64,000 nt of DNA from Garcia nutans (taxonomy: Eukaryota; Streptophyta; Magnoliopsida; Malpighiales; Euphorbiaceae), in the NCBI GenBank assembly GCA_947685225.1, contig CANTUV010000051.1:186001-250000 (forward strand). The letters run 5' to 3'. Under the pieces are notes generated by a model. That model did not search any database. It was not told the origin of the DNA and saw only the letters and a list, made by a program, of their open reading frames with translations. Both the position numbers and the translations under genes were made by a program. This document shows positions 1 to 11,407 of this stretch, piece by piece (within the stretch, counting starts at the first letter, position 1; every line of letters begins with the position of its first letter).

Positions 1-494
1 CTTCTTCTTCTCCTTTTCTTTTATTTTGGCCGGCAACTCCATAGCAAGAGAGCAAGAGAGAGATTTGATCTTCCAAACTCAAGATTGAAGGAAGTTTTCA
101 AGTGATCAAGTTGGAAATTTAAGAGTTTTCTTCATCCTTGGTAAGTTCTCTACTTGATCCTTTGATTTTTCTTCGAGTTTGTGAGTTGAGATTGTGGTTG
201 AAATGTGTTTGTTTGATTGTGGTGTGTTTAAGAGTGTTTGGTTCAATTGATTTTGGATTTTGGGGTTGGATTGAAGGAAAGAGTAAGATTGTTGGAAGAG
301 TAAGTGTTGTGGTTGTGTTTTGGGTTTGTGGTGATGATTATGATTTGTGTTTGATGTATGTTTTGAGTTGTTTTGGTGTTTTTGCAAGTTTGTTATGGTT
401 TTTGAGTGTGTTTAATTAAGTTTGTTTGAAGTGAAAAATGGTGGAAGTAAGAGGTTTGTTGGATGTGTTGTTGTTGTTGCCGGAATCTGGATTT

Positions 495-800
495 TTGGCC
501 TGACACGCCCATGAACACGGCCAGGTCTTTAGGCGTGTCAATGGTTCTGTATTCTTGGATGGGTGACATGAGCAGTGACACGCCCATGTCACTGAGCGTG
601 TCATAGCTACTGTGATGTTAGTGGAATGACACGGCCATGAACACGCCCGTGTTGTTGGACGTGTCAATGATTCTGTGAGACAGAATGTATTACACGTTCA
701 GTGACACGCCCGTAGTTCTGAGCGTGTCAAAGCTTCTGTGTTGTGAGTTTAGGGCACAGTCAGGGACACACCCGTGTTGTTGAGCGTGTCATGTGCAGAG
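495..800. repeat. GACACGCCC/GGGCGTGTC quasi-palindrome array in Tekay-type LTR
   Basis: About five units start with GACACGCCC, GACACGGCC or GACACACCC and close with a partly complementary GCGTGTCA or ACGTGTCA some 20-40 bp later (near 499-542, 574-605, 628-670, 700-732 and 762-793). The motif closely resembles the arrays in the Athila-type elements of this window. No coding role is likely: any open frame here is short and lies in LTR sequence. Confidence 0.8.
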
Positions 801-1586
801 TTTGCCCTAGTTGGTCCTTAGTCTTATTATCTCATGTGTATTTCTAAATAAGTGTGTATTATTCCTTTTGGATTAGGTTGTGAAGAGGTTGAGTTGACCT
901 AACTTAAGTGTGAAGGATTCTTGGAAGAGGAAGTGTATAGATTGGTGTGAGTTGGTTTGGAGGTAAGTACAAACTACATGGTTGCATACACTTACATGAT
1001 TTTGATACTTAATGCATATTTGGTTGTAAATGTGTTAAGTGATCTATTATATTGTTGATATACTTGATAAATGTTATGATTTGTATAATGTGAATGATAT
1101 GATGAGCCTTCAATATGTATGTTAATGTAATTGGTTATGTACACTTGAATGATGAATTGAGTTAATGTGATATGAGACATGATGAGAAATGAAACCCTTG
1201 TTGTTGGTTATGATAGTGCAAATGAAATAATTGGGGCATGGTTGCCTATTTGATTATGGAATATGAAATGAGAAATGAAATGAGAAATGAATTGGGAAAG
1301 AGATTGATAAAGAGATAAATGAAATAATTGTGTGATTAATATGTTATTCAATTTTCAGAGTTCTGAGTTTGGCGGCATGCCTATGAATCACTGGATAGGT
1401 GAAAAGACCGGGTCTTAAGCCGATTCCAGTTGAAAAATGTGAAATATGTGAAATGTGATATTTTTGGGGTGAAAAGACTGGGTCGTAAGCCTCAAAAATA
1501 GTAACAATCTAGCCGGGTTGAGGATCTCCTCGAGTTTAGCCCGGTTGAGGTCCAAGAGACTGGGTCTGTTACACTATCCATGGATA

Positions 1587-1612
1587 GATATATATATATA
1601 TATATATATATA
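1587..1612. repeat. (TA)n microsatellite in LTR
   Basis: An AT dinucleotide run of about 24 bp lies within the T1b LTR. The other copy of this LTR (near 6325-6345) has only a short, imperfect version, so the run expanded after the copies separated. Confidence 0.9.
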
Positions 1613-2285
1613 GCCTACGGGCTTGATGATTGTGATTATGGACCATAGCAGTAACTCTGAACTTTGAATAACATATTAGTGTATTTTGGGCCCATGCTTG
1701 TCTTTGCTTTAATATGAAACTATGAAGATACAACATGATGTGTAATATGTTTATGGATGTGGAAATTGTGAGTATTACTTCATGAATGTTTTTGTAAGTT
1801 ATTGAATAATGTAAGGTTTTGAAATATAATATTCTTTTGAATTTTTTATGAAACTTGATTGTGTGACATTGGCATTGCATTGAAACATAATATTATTGTA
1901 GTTTGTACCACTAAGCCGTTAGCTTAGCGCGATTGTGGTTCATCACGCAGGTGACAGGGTTGAACTGGAGAGTTCCTCTAGGCCGAGTAGAGTTTAGATT
2001 CTGAAGTGTGGATAGTGAGCTTAAAGATCAAAGATTGACTGTCAAATATGTATAAACTTTATGTTTTGTAAAATTTGTTTTTGATGTATTAGTATTTGTA
2101 AATATAACTATATTTTCCACTGCGTATTAAATAAATATTTTATTTATTGTGTTTAAGTTATGTATATTTTTGTAGAAAGAAGTGAGTCGCTTATTTAGTA
2201 AACCGTGACATTTCTATATTCAGTATACGTATATTACGATCGTATTAGCATGCTGTGTATGTATACAGGATATAGGGGTGTTACA

Positions 2286-2773
2286 ATCGGTCTCAAATGC
2301 AACTGAGCTAACAACGCACCATCATCACATGATTTAAAACTAGCATGCAACGCTCTCAACTCAACAAGCAACGAGAGCGAATAAACAGACAAACCTGCCA
2401 AAGACTTTCAACTCAAGGCATCAGCAACAACATTTGCCTTGCCAGGATGATAATCAATCAAACAATCATAATCTTTAATCAGCTCTAACCATCGTCTTTG
2501 CCGAAGATTAAGCTCTCTTTGAACCCCCAAATATTTCAAACTCTTATGATCAGTGTAGTTAAAACATTTCTCCCCATACAAGTAGTGTCGCCAAATCTTC
2601 AAAGCAAACACTATAGCTGCTAATTCCAAATTATGCATCGGGTAATTCAACTCATGCGGCTTCAACTGCCGAGAAGCATAAGCTATGACTTTACCCTCTT
2701 GGATCAAAACACATCCTAAAACATTATGTGAAGCATCACTGTAAATCACATATGGTTTATCTTCCACAGGCAA
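2286..2773 (-). pseudogene. RNase H domain of T1, degenerate
   Basis: This is the RNase H of a gypsy polyprotein, which degrades the RNA strand during reverse transcription. Visible landmarks are YSDAS near the start, NLELAA in the middle (the acidic Glu) and YTDHKSLKYL further on. The typical end GKANVVADALS sits just before an in-frame stop at 2408-2410. Beyond that stop the linker (SLAGL..., LRALHASFKS) remains recognisable to 2286, where the inserted LTR cuts it. A stop separates it from RT at 2789. It is non-functional as it stands. Confidence 0.85.
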
Positions 2774-2788
2774 AGTAAGAATAGGTGC

Positions 2789-3781
2789 TTAAGTTAACAT
2801 CTCTTTCAACTGCTCAAAACTAGCTTGACACTGATCTGTCCACACAAATCTGACTCCCTTTCGCAGTAATCTGGTGACTGGAGTAGCTATCAAAGAAAAA
2901 CCTTTCACAAAGCATCGGTAATAACCTGCCAAACCCAGAAAACTTCTAACTTCAGTTACAGACTTCGGTGGACTCCAATTTAAAATAGCTTCAACTTTAC
3001 TCGGATCAACTCTTATACCATCTGCTGAAACTATATGACCCAGAAAAGTAACTTGATCAAGCCAAAATTCACACTTCGACAGCTTAGCATACAACTGCTT
3101 CTCTCTCAAGGTCTGCAACACAATCTGCAAATGCTTGTCATGCTCCTCTTCAGTACGCGAATACACCAAAATATCATCAATGAAGACCACAACAAACGGA
3201 TCCAGATAGGGCCTAAACATCCTATTCATCAAATCCATGAAAGCTGCAGGTGCATTCGTCAACCCAAAAGGCATCACCAAGAACTCATAATGCCCATACC
3301 TTGTGCGAAAAGCTGTCTTAGAAACATCTTCAGCTCTAACCCTCAACTGATGGTACCCCGATCTCAAATCAATCTTAGAAAACAATGCTGCTCACTTTAA
3401 CTGATCAAAGAGATCATCAATTCTAGGCAAAGGATACTTATTCTTAATAGTCACTTTATTCAATTGCCTATAATCGATGTACAATCGCAAAGTACCATCC
3501 TTCTTCTTCATAAACAATACAGCAGCTCCCCACGGAGAAACACTAGGGCGAATAAACCCTTTATCCAACAACTCTTGCAACTACACCTTCAACTCTCTCA
3601 ACTCAGCAGGTGCCATTCGATAAGGAGTAATAGAGATGGGAGTGGTACCAGGCAACAATTCGATACCAAACTCAACCTCTCTCTCAGGGGGTAACCCTGG
3701 CAACTCCTCAGGAAACACATCTGGAAAATCTGCAACTGTGGGTATACTATCAAGTTGAGAACCTACTACTCTAGTATCCAC
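2789..3781 (-). pseudogene. Reverse transcriptase of T1, with stops
   Basis: This is RNA-dependent DNA polymerase of a Ty3-gypsy element. In order it has the pre-RT linker with FPDVFPEELPGLPPERE, the finger region KKKDGTLRLYIDYRQLNK (near 3490), FSKIDLRSGYHQLRV (near 3380), VMPFGLTNAPAAF, the catalytic FIDDILVYS (Asp pair near 3173-3178) and the thumb FLGLAGYYRCFV. In-frame stops occur near 3581 and 3389, and the frame upstream of 3781 is shifted relative to the protease. The catalytic residues are intact but the gene is broken. The sequence type fits Tekay/Del. Confidence 0.9.
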
Positions 3782-3800
3782 AATATGAGCAAGATAAGCA

Positions 3801-4214
3801 TCACACCCTTTTTTTAATCAACTTTCTAGCTGCTACAACTGATACAAACAAGGATGCAAATTGTCTCTGCTCACTAGACACCATCACAGTTCTACCATCA
3901 CCGGTTCTCAAAGTAACATATTTCTTTTGACAGTCTACCACAGCTCCATGCTTAGACAACCAATCCATGCCTAAAATCAAATCATACTCCTTAAAAGGCA
4001 TTTTAATCAAATCACTAAGAAACTCCTCACCTTGCACCACAACTGCACTATCTCGGTGCACCTTGCTAACAACCACACTATGCCCTAAAGGATTTGTCAC
4101 CAAGACATCAAATCCTAAGGACTCTGAATGCAATTCAGACACAGGCAAGATAGATGCACTTATGTATGAATGAGTAGATCCTGGATCAATAAAAGCAAGA
4201 ACTGGAAATATCAA
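3801..4214 (-). pseudogene. Retropepsin (aspartic protease) of T1
   Basis: This is an aspartic protease that would cleave the element's polyprotein. The active-site region reads AFIDPGSTHSYIS, so the usual D-T/S-G is D-P-G here, which is uncommon and may weaken catalysis. The flap and C-terminal half include LILGMDWL, the expected hydrophobic-G-D/W block. The frame overlaps the end of gag (4186-4214) in another frame and is shifted again after 3801 at an A-rich run, so at least two frameshifts isolate it. Confidence 0.85.
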
Positions 4215-5511
4215 ATAAAGAAAATGTACCTGCTATAACTGCTGAAGCATCCGGCTGCCTCTGCATCACATATATTCTCTGAGAAGATCCGGCCTCATCT
4301 GGCCAACTGTCTCTGGATGAAGATCCTCCTATCTGACTAAACCCAGGTCTACCACCTCCACTGAAACCTCTGCCCCCTCGACCACCTCTGCTGACACTAG
4401 GTCGAGAAACTGCAGACTTAGCCTGCCTATGCTCCTGCATCTCAGGACAATCTTTAATAAAATGAGCTGGTGACCCACATTTGAAACACGCAGCCAATCC
4501 ACCAACCTTCCAACAAACACCCCCATGGTTCCTACCACAAAGCTCACATACAGGTAGAGTAGACCTCTGAACCACTGGAGTCGGAGCACTAGCTACAGAA
4601 GCTGTAGGTCTCGGCCTCTGCCTCTGATATTGAACTGACCTACTAGACTGTCTCTGGCTCCTACTAATCCTCGGCACAAAACTTCCTCGGTCTCTCTTCA
4701 TAGACGAAGACCCTGCCTCAAACTGGGATCTTCTCACTCTAGTCTCCTCCTCAGTAGCAGCTGCTGTAATACCTTGTGCTCTCTCAACACTTCTAGCTGC
4801 TGCAACTAGCTGAGAGAAATCCTGGTACCGAGAACCAGCAACAATGCACATAATAGAGGGCCTCAATCCCTCCTCAAATCTTCTGCACCGGTCTATTTCA
4901 TAAGAGATAATCCCACCGGCATAGTGACCCAACCGTATGTACTCAATCTCATACTCTGTCACTGACAGGTTGTCTTGCCTCAAATTTAGGAATTCCATCT
5001 TCTTAATATCTTTATACTCCCTCGGAGTATATTTCTGCTCGAACTCCCTCAGAAAATCCCCATAAGATAATGTAGGTGGATCATCCATGGCATGAGGAAC
5101 CGTCTTCCACCAGTCATAAGCATCTTTCTGCAGTAAGGATCTAGCATAATCAAATTTTTCTTTAGGAGTGGCTTGCAACTGGATCCTCTGCACTCTATCC
5201 AACCACTACTCAGCTACTGTAGGATCTGTAGTACCCAAGAAATCCTCAGCTTCATACTTCCTCAATTTATCATAATGTCTCATTGGTACTTGAGGCTGTG
5301 GTGGCGGTAGTGGCTGCTGCACTGGAGTTTGTCTCAATAGTTCTACCATATGCCTTAACCAACCCGGTGGAACCTCATCAGCAGCTGATCTCTCTGGCAC
5401 AGAAACAGGTGCCTCACTAACCCTATCAACCCTAGCTCCATCTCTACCCTCTTCAGGAGCTACACTCTCAGCACTACCTTCTATAGACTGACGTGACTGA
5501 GATGCCATCAC
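4186..5511 (-). pseudogene. Gag of T1 with CCHC zinc knuckle
   Basis: This is the structural nucleocapsid precursor. It starts at the ATG at 5511, 151 bp from the primer site. The N-terminal part is Pro/Gln-rich. The retrotransposon-gag domain (DYARSLLQKDAYDWW..., then YTPREYKDIKKMEFLNLRQ) lies around 5160-4960. A basic, Ser/Arg-rich region precedes a zinc knuckle CFKCGSPAHFIKDC near 4460-4500, preceded by CELCGRNHGGVCW, a possible second Cys/His cluster. An in-frame TAG at 5206-5208 breaks it, and the C-terminal end shifts frame before the protease. Confidence 0.9.
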
Positions 5512-5659
5512 TACCTATATATGTAAACACAGTAGAATATACCTCATTAAAGATCAAAGACTGCCAATACCAAAACATGTATCTTATTTAAAAACCAACT
5601 TTTAAAATCAAAATATCCTTTTTCTTACAATTGACCTAGGTTGAGAATCTTAAACCTAG

Positions 5660-5671
5660 GCTCTGATACCA
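5660..5671 (-). other. Primer-binding site of T1 (tRNA-Met type)
   Basis: On the - strand this reads TGGTATCAGAGC, the classic plant retrotransposon primer site complementary to the 3' end of initiator tRNA-Met. It lies 7 nt inside the LTR boundary at 5679 and fixes both orientation and LTR end. Confidence 0.93.
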
Positions 5672-6347
5672 AAACATTTGTAACACCCATATACCCCGTA
5701 TATGTACATAGCATACTAATACGATCGTAATATACGTATACTGAATATAGGAATGCCACAGTTTACTAAACAAATGACTTACTTCTTTCTATAAAAAATA
5801 TACATAAACTTAAACATTTAGGTTAAACTTAAAACACAATAAATGAAACATTCATTTAATACGCAGCGAAAAATATAGTTATATTTACAAATACAAATAC
5901 ATCAAAAACAAATTTCACAAAACATAAAGTTTATACATATTTGACAGTCAGTCTTTGATCTTTAAGCTCACTATCCACACTTCAGAATCTAAACTCTACT
6001 CTGCCTAGAGGAACTCTCCGGTTCGACCCTGTCACCTGCGCGATGAACCATAATCGCGCTAAGCCAACGGGTTAGTGGTACAAACTACAATAATATTATG
6101 CTCCAATGCAATGCCAATGTCACACAATCAAGTATCATAAACAATTCATAAAGGAATACTCACAATTTCCACATCCATAAACATATTACATATCATGTTG
6201 TATCTTCATAGTTTCATATTAAAGCAAGGACAAGCATGGGCCCAAAATACACTAATATGTTATTCAAAGTTCAGAGTTACTGCTTTGGTCCATAATCACA
6301 ATCATCAAGCCCGTAGGCGATGCACATATATCTCTATCCATGGATAG

Positions 6348-6523
6348 TGTAACTGACCCAGTCTCTTGGACCTCAACCTGGCTAAACCCGACGAAATCCT
6401 CAACCCGGCAAGACTGTTACTATTTTGGGGCTTAGTGTAACAGACCCAGACTCTTGGATCTCAACCCAACTAAACTCGAGGAAATCCTCAACCCGGCAAG
6501 ACTATTACTATTTTGACATTTTA
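6348..6523. repeat. Tandem 88-bp duplication inside T1 5' LTR
   Basis: Two direct copies begin at 6348 and 6436 with TGTAAC(T/A)GACCCAG and end with GGCAAGACT(G/A)TTACTATTTTG. The T1b LTR has one clear copy (about 1497-1575) plus a partial, diverged one. The copies differ at several sites, so the duplication is not recent. Confidence 0.8.
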
Positions 6524-7148
6524 GCTGGAATCGGCTTGCGACCCGGTCTTTTCACCTATCCAGTGATTCATAGGCATGTCGCCAAACTCAGAACTCTGAA
6601 AATTGAATAACATATTAATCACACAATTATTTCATTTATCTCTTTATCAATCTCTTTCTCAATTCATTTCTCATTTCATATTCCATAATCAAATAGGCAA
6701 CCATGCCTCAATTATTTCATTTACATTGTCATAGCCAACCACAATGGCTTCATGTCACATCATATCTCAATTCACATTAAGGCAATTCATCATTAAGTAT
6801 TCATAATCAACTGCATTGAACATACATTTTGAATGATTATTATAGCTTTCACATTATGCAAAACATAACATTATTCATATGCATCAACAATGCAATAAGT
6901 TACTTAACATATTTACAACCAAATGTGTTAAGTCTCAACATCATATAATATATACAATAATATATGGTTTGTACTTACCTCAACACCAACTCACACCAAT
7001 CTATACACTTCCACTTCCAAGAATCCTTCACACTTAGGTTAGGTCAACTCAACCTCTTCACAACCTAATTCAAAAATAAGTAATACACACTCACTTAGAA
7101 ATACACATGAGATAATAAGACTAAGAACCAACTAGGGCAAACTCTACA

Positions 7149-7441
7149 CATGACACGCTCAACAACACGGGCGTGTCCCTGACCGTGCCCTAAACTCACA
7201 ACACAGAAGCTTTGACACGCTCAGAACCACGGGTGTGTCACTGAACATGCAATACATTCTGTCTCACAGAAACATTAACACGTCCAACAACACGGGCGTG
7301 CTCATGGCCGTGTCAAACCACCAACATCACAATAGCTATGACGCGCTTAATGACATGGGCCTGTCACTGCTCGTGTCACCCATCCAGAAAATAGAACCAT
7401 TGACACGCCTAAAAACCTGGCCGTGCTCATGGGCGTGTCAG
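7149..7441. repeat. GACACGCC quasi-palindrome array in T1 5' LTR
   Basis: This is the counterpart of 495-800 in the other LTR copy, with alternating TGACACGCTC, GGGCGTGTC, GACACGCCT and GGCCGTGTC. Number and order of units are preserved although the flanks have diverged. Confidence 0.8.
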
Positions 7442-8244
7442 GCCAAAAATCCAGATTCCAGCAACAACAACTCTACAACCAACAAACCACTTATTTTCAC
7501 TATTATCCACTTCAAACAACTGAACTAAACACACCCAAAAACCATAACAAACTTGCAAAAACACCAAAACACTTCAAAACATACATCAAACACCACTTTA
7601 TAACCATCACATACACACAACTCTTACTCTTTCAACACCAAACCTAACTCCTTCTTTCCAATCCAACACCAACATCAAAATCAATTAAACCAAACACTCT
7701 CAAATACATCAATATCAAACATATCACACTATCACAAATCAACAAGTAAACTCAATTACAACTCAAATAAAACAAGGGAAATCAAGAGAGGACTTACCAA
7801 AGTTGATGAAACTTCACAATTTTCCAACTTAATCACTTGAATCTTCCTTCAATTTGCTCTTAGAAATCAAAAACCCACTCTTGCTCTCTTGCTTCCTTGA
7901 TGTCCGGCCAACCCAAAGAGAAAAGAAGAAAAATAAAAATGAAAGGCAAAGTCAACTCTACTCTCTTCTTTAAATCTCCTCCAAGCAATATTTAATATTA
8001 AAATATTCCATTTAATCTCCTCCACTCACTTAATATTCTTTTAATTAATTCATTAATTCAAAAATACATAAATATCTTCTTTGACTATATCTCACTTTGA
8101 CTTGTATATATGTTGTATATATTTTCATATATACAACATATACACTTTCTTCACTTCTTCTCTCTTCCAAAAACACATATACATTAAATCCAATTAAAAC
8201 AACAATTATATCAAAACTTCTAGGGCACACTTTGGGATATTACA

Positions 8245-8981
8245 TTTCTACTCAAATAGTAAACTGCATGCTTGATCCCTGACTCATCTGCTTGGGCTAG
8301 CATGGCTCCTATTGACTCTTCTTCTACTGCTAAGTATAGTAATAGAGGTTTGTCGGGTTTAGGTGATTTTAAAATAGGTGGATTCAATAAATACTTTTTT
8401 ATTCACTCAAACGCCTTTTGACACTCTTCATTCCATAGGACGGGCTGATTCTTTCTAAGCAATTTGAAGATAGGCTCACAAATTGTTGTGAGTTTTTCTA
8501 TGAATCTGCTAATGTATTATAATTTACCAATGAATCCCCGAACTTCTCTCTCCATCTTAGGGTCTGGCATATCCTTGATTGCTTTATCTTTGTCAAGATC
8601 AATCTCAAAGCCATTTGGACCAATCACATTTCCTAATAATTTACCTGAGGTAACACCAAACACACACTTCTTCGGGTTTAATCTTAGCTTATATTTCAAA
8701 GCTCTATCGAAGAATAATTCTAAGTTTTGGAAGTGTTGTTCCCTTGTATCTGATTTAACCATCATATCATCAACATATACTTCAACTTCTTTGTGCATCA
8801 TGTCATGAAATAATGTGGTGGCCATCCTTTGATAAGTTTCTCCAACACTATTTAAGCCGAACGGCATCACCCTATAACAAAATATACCCCATGTGGTAAT
8901 GAAAGCTACTTTGGTTTTATCCTCTTGGGCCATTAACACTTGATTGTATCCGAAAAATCCATCTACAAACGAGTGTAGCAC
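8245..8981 (-). pseudogene. RT palm/thumb and start of RNase H of T2
   Basis: This continues the T2 reverse transcriptase. FVDGFFGYNQVLMAQED, TWGIFCYRVMPFGLN and the catalytic YVDDMMVKSD (near 8765-8790) are present, followed by the thumb (KKCVFGVTSGKLLGNVIGPNG). An in-frame TAA near 8517 corresponds to a Gln codon in T4. After it the frame reads into the RNase H start (LLLYLAVEEESIGAMLAQADESG) and is cut by T1 at 8244/8245. Unlike T4, the catalytic Asp pair survives. Confidence 0.88.
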
Positions 8982-9010
8982 ACTAGAGGCTGCAATATCA
9001 ATGAGAACAT

Positions 9011-10165
9011 CTATATGAGGTAAAGAAAAATCATCTTTAGGGAAGCCTTGTTTAAATCTCTATAATCCACACAGACCCTTATCCTTCCATCTTTCTTTGG
9101 CATAGGTACTATGTTGGCTAACCAATCCCGATACTCTATCACTTCTAGGAACTTGACTTGTGTTTGCTTAGTGACCTCTTCTTTAACCAATTCAGCCCAC
9201 TCAGGTCTTAATCGCCTAAGCTTTTGTTTGACAGGTTTCATGTGAGTGTAAGTAGGAATATGATGCTCGGCTATGTCTCGATCTATTCCAGGCATATCCT
9301 CATAAGACCAAGCAAACACTTCATCATATTTTTTGAATATTTTTTCAAATCTGTCTCTCTCATCAGGAGTAAGGTAGGATGCTATGCTAATGTTTTTAGG
9401 ATTTTTGGTTGTTCCCAAATTTAATGATTGTGTGTTAACAAAATTAATATTAAAGATGCTCATGTAACTGCTATTTGAATGTATGCAACCATCAGGAGAA
9501 ACATCACACAAGTAAGCAAAATCAGACTTTATTGCATTCATTTTGGAAAAGAAAACATCATCATCCTCATACAAAGTAGACAAATAAAAATAAAAATCAT
9601 TGTTCTCAAAATCATAAGGCAGGATGTCTTCAAACTTTTCTTCAACCAGAGTAGCAATCTCCTCCGGAGTCTTCTCTACTTTCAGGATGGCTTCATTCTT
9701 CTCATTTGGATCTGATTCTTTGTTGGCTGACAGGGTGAGCTCTTTCTCTACTTGGTACACTAGCTCAGCCATATCTGCAAAAATTTCAAAACCCGGGATC
9801 AACTTCCCCATGAACATGATTGGCTCGGGCTTTCCTTAGAGTGGTCCTATATCTAGAGCTTTGACAAAGATCTCTTCAAGTGGTGGGAAGCTCATCTTCT
9901 CACTCTTCTTTGGCTGGACATTGTTGCCTTCATCATATCCCAACCCTTTCTTGGAAGTTTGAGTTCTAAAGTTTGGCAGCTTTGTCAAACCGGCTTTACC
10001 CTTTCTAAGACCAGCTCCGGGAAAGTAGTTCATGTTCTTCTTCATATTCAAGACTTTGGAGTCCACTACTTCATCATCAGAAATTGCAGCTACTTGAAAA
10101 CTATTGAGAGGCCTCTCAATCATTAGAGCGTTAACAATCTCATTATCTTCAGCTTCAATGACCAC
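9011..10165 (-). pseudogene. Protease-RT linker and RT N-terminus of T2
   Basis: This is the long linker found in Tat-type pol (acidic, Glu/Lys-rich, with FAWSYEDMPGIDRDIAEHHI) and then the RT fingers (LRRLRPEWAELVKEEV, WLANIVPMPKKDGRI, VDYRDLNKAS). An in-frame TAA at 9836 replaces a CAA that T4 retains. A one-base loss in a G run near 9038 shifts the frame just before the catalytic part of RT. No other function is suggested. Confidence 0.85.
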
Positions 10166-10240
10166 TGTCTCATCTCCGTTGGGGAACTTGATCTTTTGAT
10201 GAAGGGTGGAAGGAACTCCACCAAGAGTATGAAACTATGG

Positions 10241-11398
10241 TCACCCCAAGAGTAAGACAAAGGTAACCGGTATGTCTAAAACTACAAATTCAATAATAGA
10301 TTCAATTGGACCAACCTTGACAGCAGCTTTGAAAGTCCCTTCGGCATGTCTCTTAGTGTTGTCATAAGCCCGAATTATTACCTTGGTCAGGTTTAGATCT
10401 CTTGTTGACATGGCTAGCTTTGGCAATATCTTAAGTGGACAAACATTTATGGCGGACCCATCATCGACCATTACACATGGAGTCCTCTTCCCCTTGACTT
10501 CTATTTTGATAAAGAGAGGGCGGATGTGATTTCTCCCCTCCTCTGGTAAGTCCGCATCCGAAAAAGAAACTGCTCCCATATTAACTTCAATCTTTTCTTG
10601 AACATCTTCATATTTCATTACTCCTCCAATTTTTATGAAGTTGATCAGCTCCTCCAGTGTTGTGGAGGTAGAAATTGGCATGCTAGCCAAGGCTTTGGCC
10701 ATAGTTTCTCGGTGCTTTTTAGAAGTATCTAATAAGTCCCAAATGCTAACACTTGCTTGGGTTCTTTTCAATTGCTTGAGCACAGCATCATCTTCTTCTT
10801 CTTTATTTCCTACTTCAACTTCCTTTCCCTTATTAGTTTCTACCTCCTTAGGTGGTGGCCTTGCATAAGGCTTACCGAATCTAGTATTCATTACCTCATC
10901 TTCTTCGAGCTCGGACCAAGTCCAGTACTCCTTGGATACTAGATCATCATCACTATCACTTGAATCCCAAAACCCATTGACAACACAAATTGTTACTTCT
11001 TTACCCACCATAACTTGTTTAACTCCACCAAATACCTCTTCTTCTTTGGTTGCTTCTCCACCTACATCTTGAAAAGAAGACATGACAAAATCTTCATGTA
11101 AACCTCCTCCAATCATGAAGGTTGCCGGCGGCGGTACCCTATTGAACTTTGGTAATGGGTTGTCTTTGGTGTTTGGCTTATTAGGCTTGGGTAGCTTCCC
11201 ATTATGAATTAGATTTTGGATCTCGTGTCTCAACCTCACACATCTATCTGTGTCGTGCCCTTGCATTTGGTGAAATTGACAAAATGCTTTAATGTCGAAA
11301 TTAGGTGGGAGAGGGTTAGGAAAAGGATGAGGATTTAAGGGTTGTAGCAATCCTTTTCTTTGAAGTTTATTGAGAATCCAAGACATCGGTTTCCCCAA
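10241..11398 (-). pseudogene. Gag C-terminus and aspartic protease of T2
   Basis: The N-terminal part has a Cys/His cluster FCQFHQMQGHDTDRC (near 11285-11240), the Tat form of the gag knuckle. An acidic and Lys-rich linker of about 200 residues follows. The retropepsin domain has PCVMVDDGSAINVCP (active-site Asp in DDGS) and ends FVVLDIPVTFVLLLG. Two stops directly after, TGA and TAG near 10235-10241, replace CGA and TGG codons still present in T4. The frame is offset from the upstream gag by a break at 11398-11408. Confidence 0.85.
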
Positions 11399-11407
11399 TT
11401 TTGAAAA

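Larger units (their letters stand above)
1..2285 (+). mobile_element. LTR of Tekay-type gypsy element T1b, cut by window start
   Basis: This is the reverse complement of the LTR at 5679-8244 over its whole visible length at roughly 85% by eye. Both end in GGTGTTACA when read along their own strand. By comparison about 310-340 bp of its 5' end lie left of the window. The sequence after 2285 is not a primer site but the interrupted pol of element T1, so this is the 3' LTR of a + strand element, or a solo LTR, inserted into a related element in opposite orientation. A target duplication would be ATCGG (2286-2290), whose partner is outside the window. Confidence 0.85.
2286..8244 (-). mobile_element. 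Tekay/Del-type Ty3-gypsy element T1, 3' part missing
   Basis: On the - strand the order is 5' LTR (8244-5679), tRNA-Met-like primer site, gag, protease, RT and RNase H. It then stops at 2286, where LTR T1b interrupts it, so integrase and 3' LTR are not in the window. The order, a long LTR of about 2.6 kb, the CCHC gag and the FIDD RT motif fit the Tekay/Del chromovirus lineage. The element lies inside the RT/RNase H region of T2: sequence right of 8244 continues the T2 pol and aligns with T4 near 31255. Confidence 0.85.
5679..8244 (-). mobile_element. 5' LTR of T1 (2566 bp)
   Basis: It is bounded by TGTAACACC at 5679 and GATATTACA ending at 8244, so on the - strand it runs TGTAA...TTACA. It matches LTR 1-2285 in reverse complement. 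The T1b copy carries the (TA)n run, while this copy carries an extra 88-bp duplication. The 5' end of the LTR (7930-8244) is AT-rich and has no counterpart inside the window because T1b is cut there. Confidence 0.92.

Noticed and set aside
138..419. Open frames in the T1b LTR and, mirrored, in 7423-7647 and 8045-8282
   Set aside because: Low-complexity, LTR-internal, not conserved between the two LTR copies and without recognisable domains.
1..8244. Fold-back (MITE-like or Foldback) transposon suggested by inverted 2.3-kb repeats
   Set aside because: Each arm is a typical LTR with its own TG/CA-type ends, one has a primer site beside it, and gypsy gag-pol lies between. Nested self-insertion explains it.
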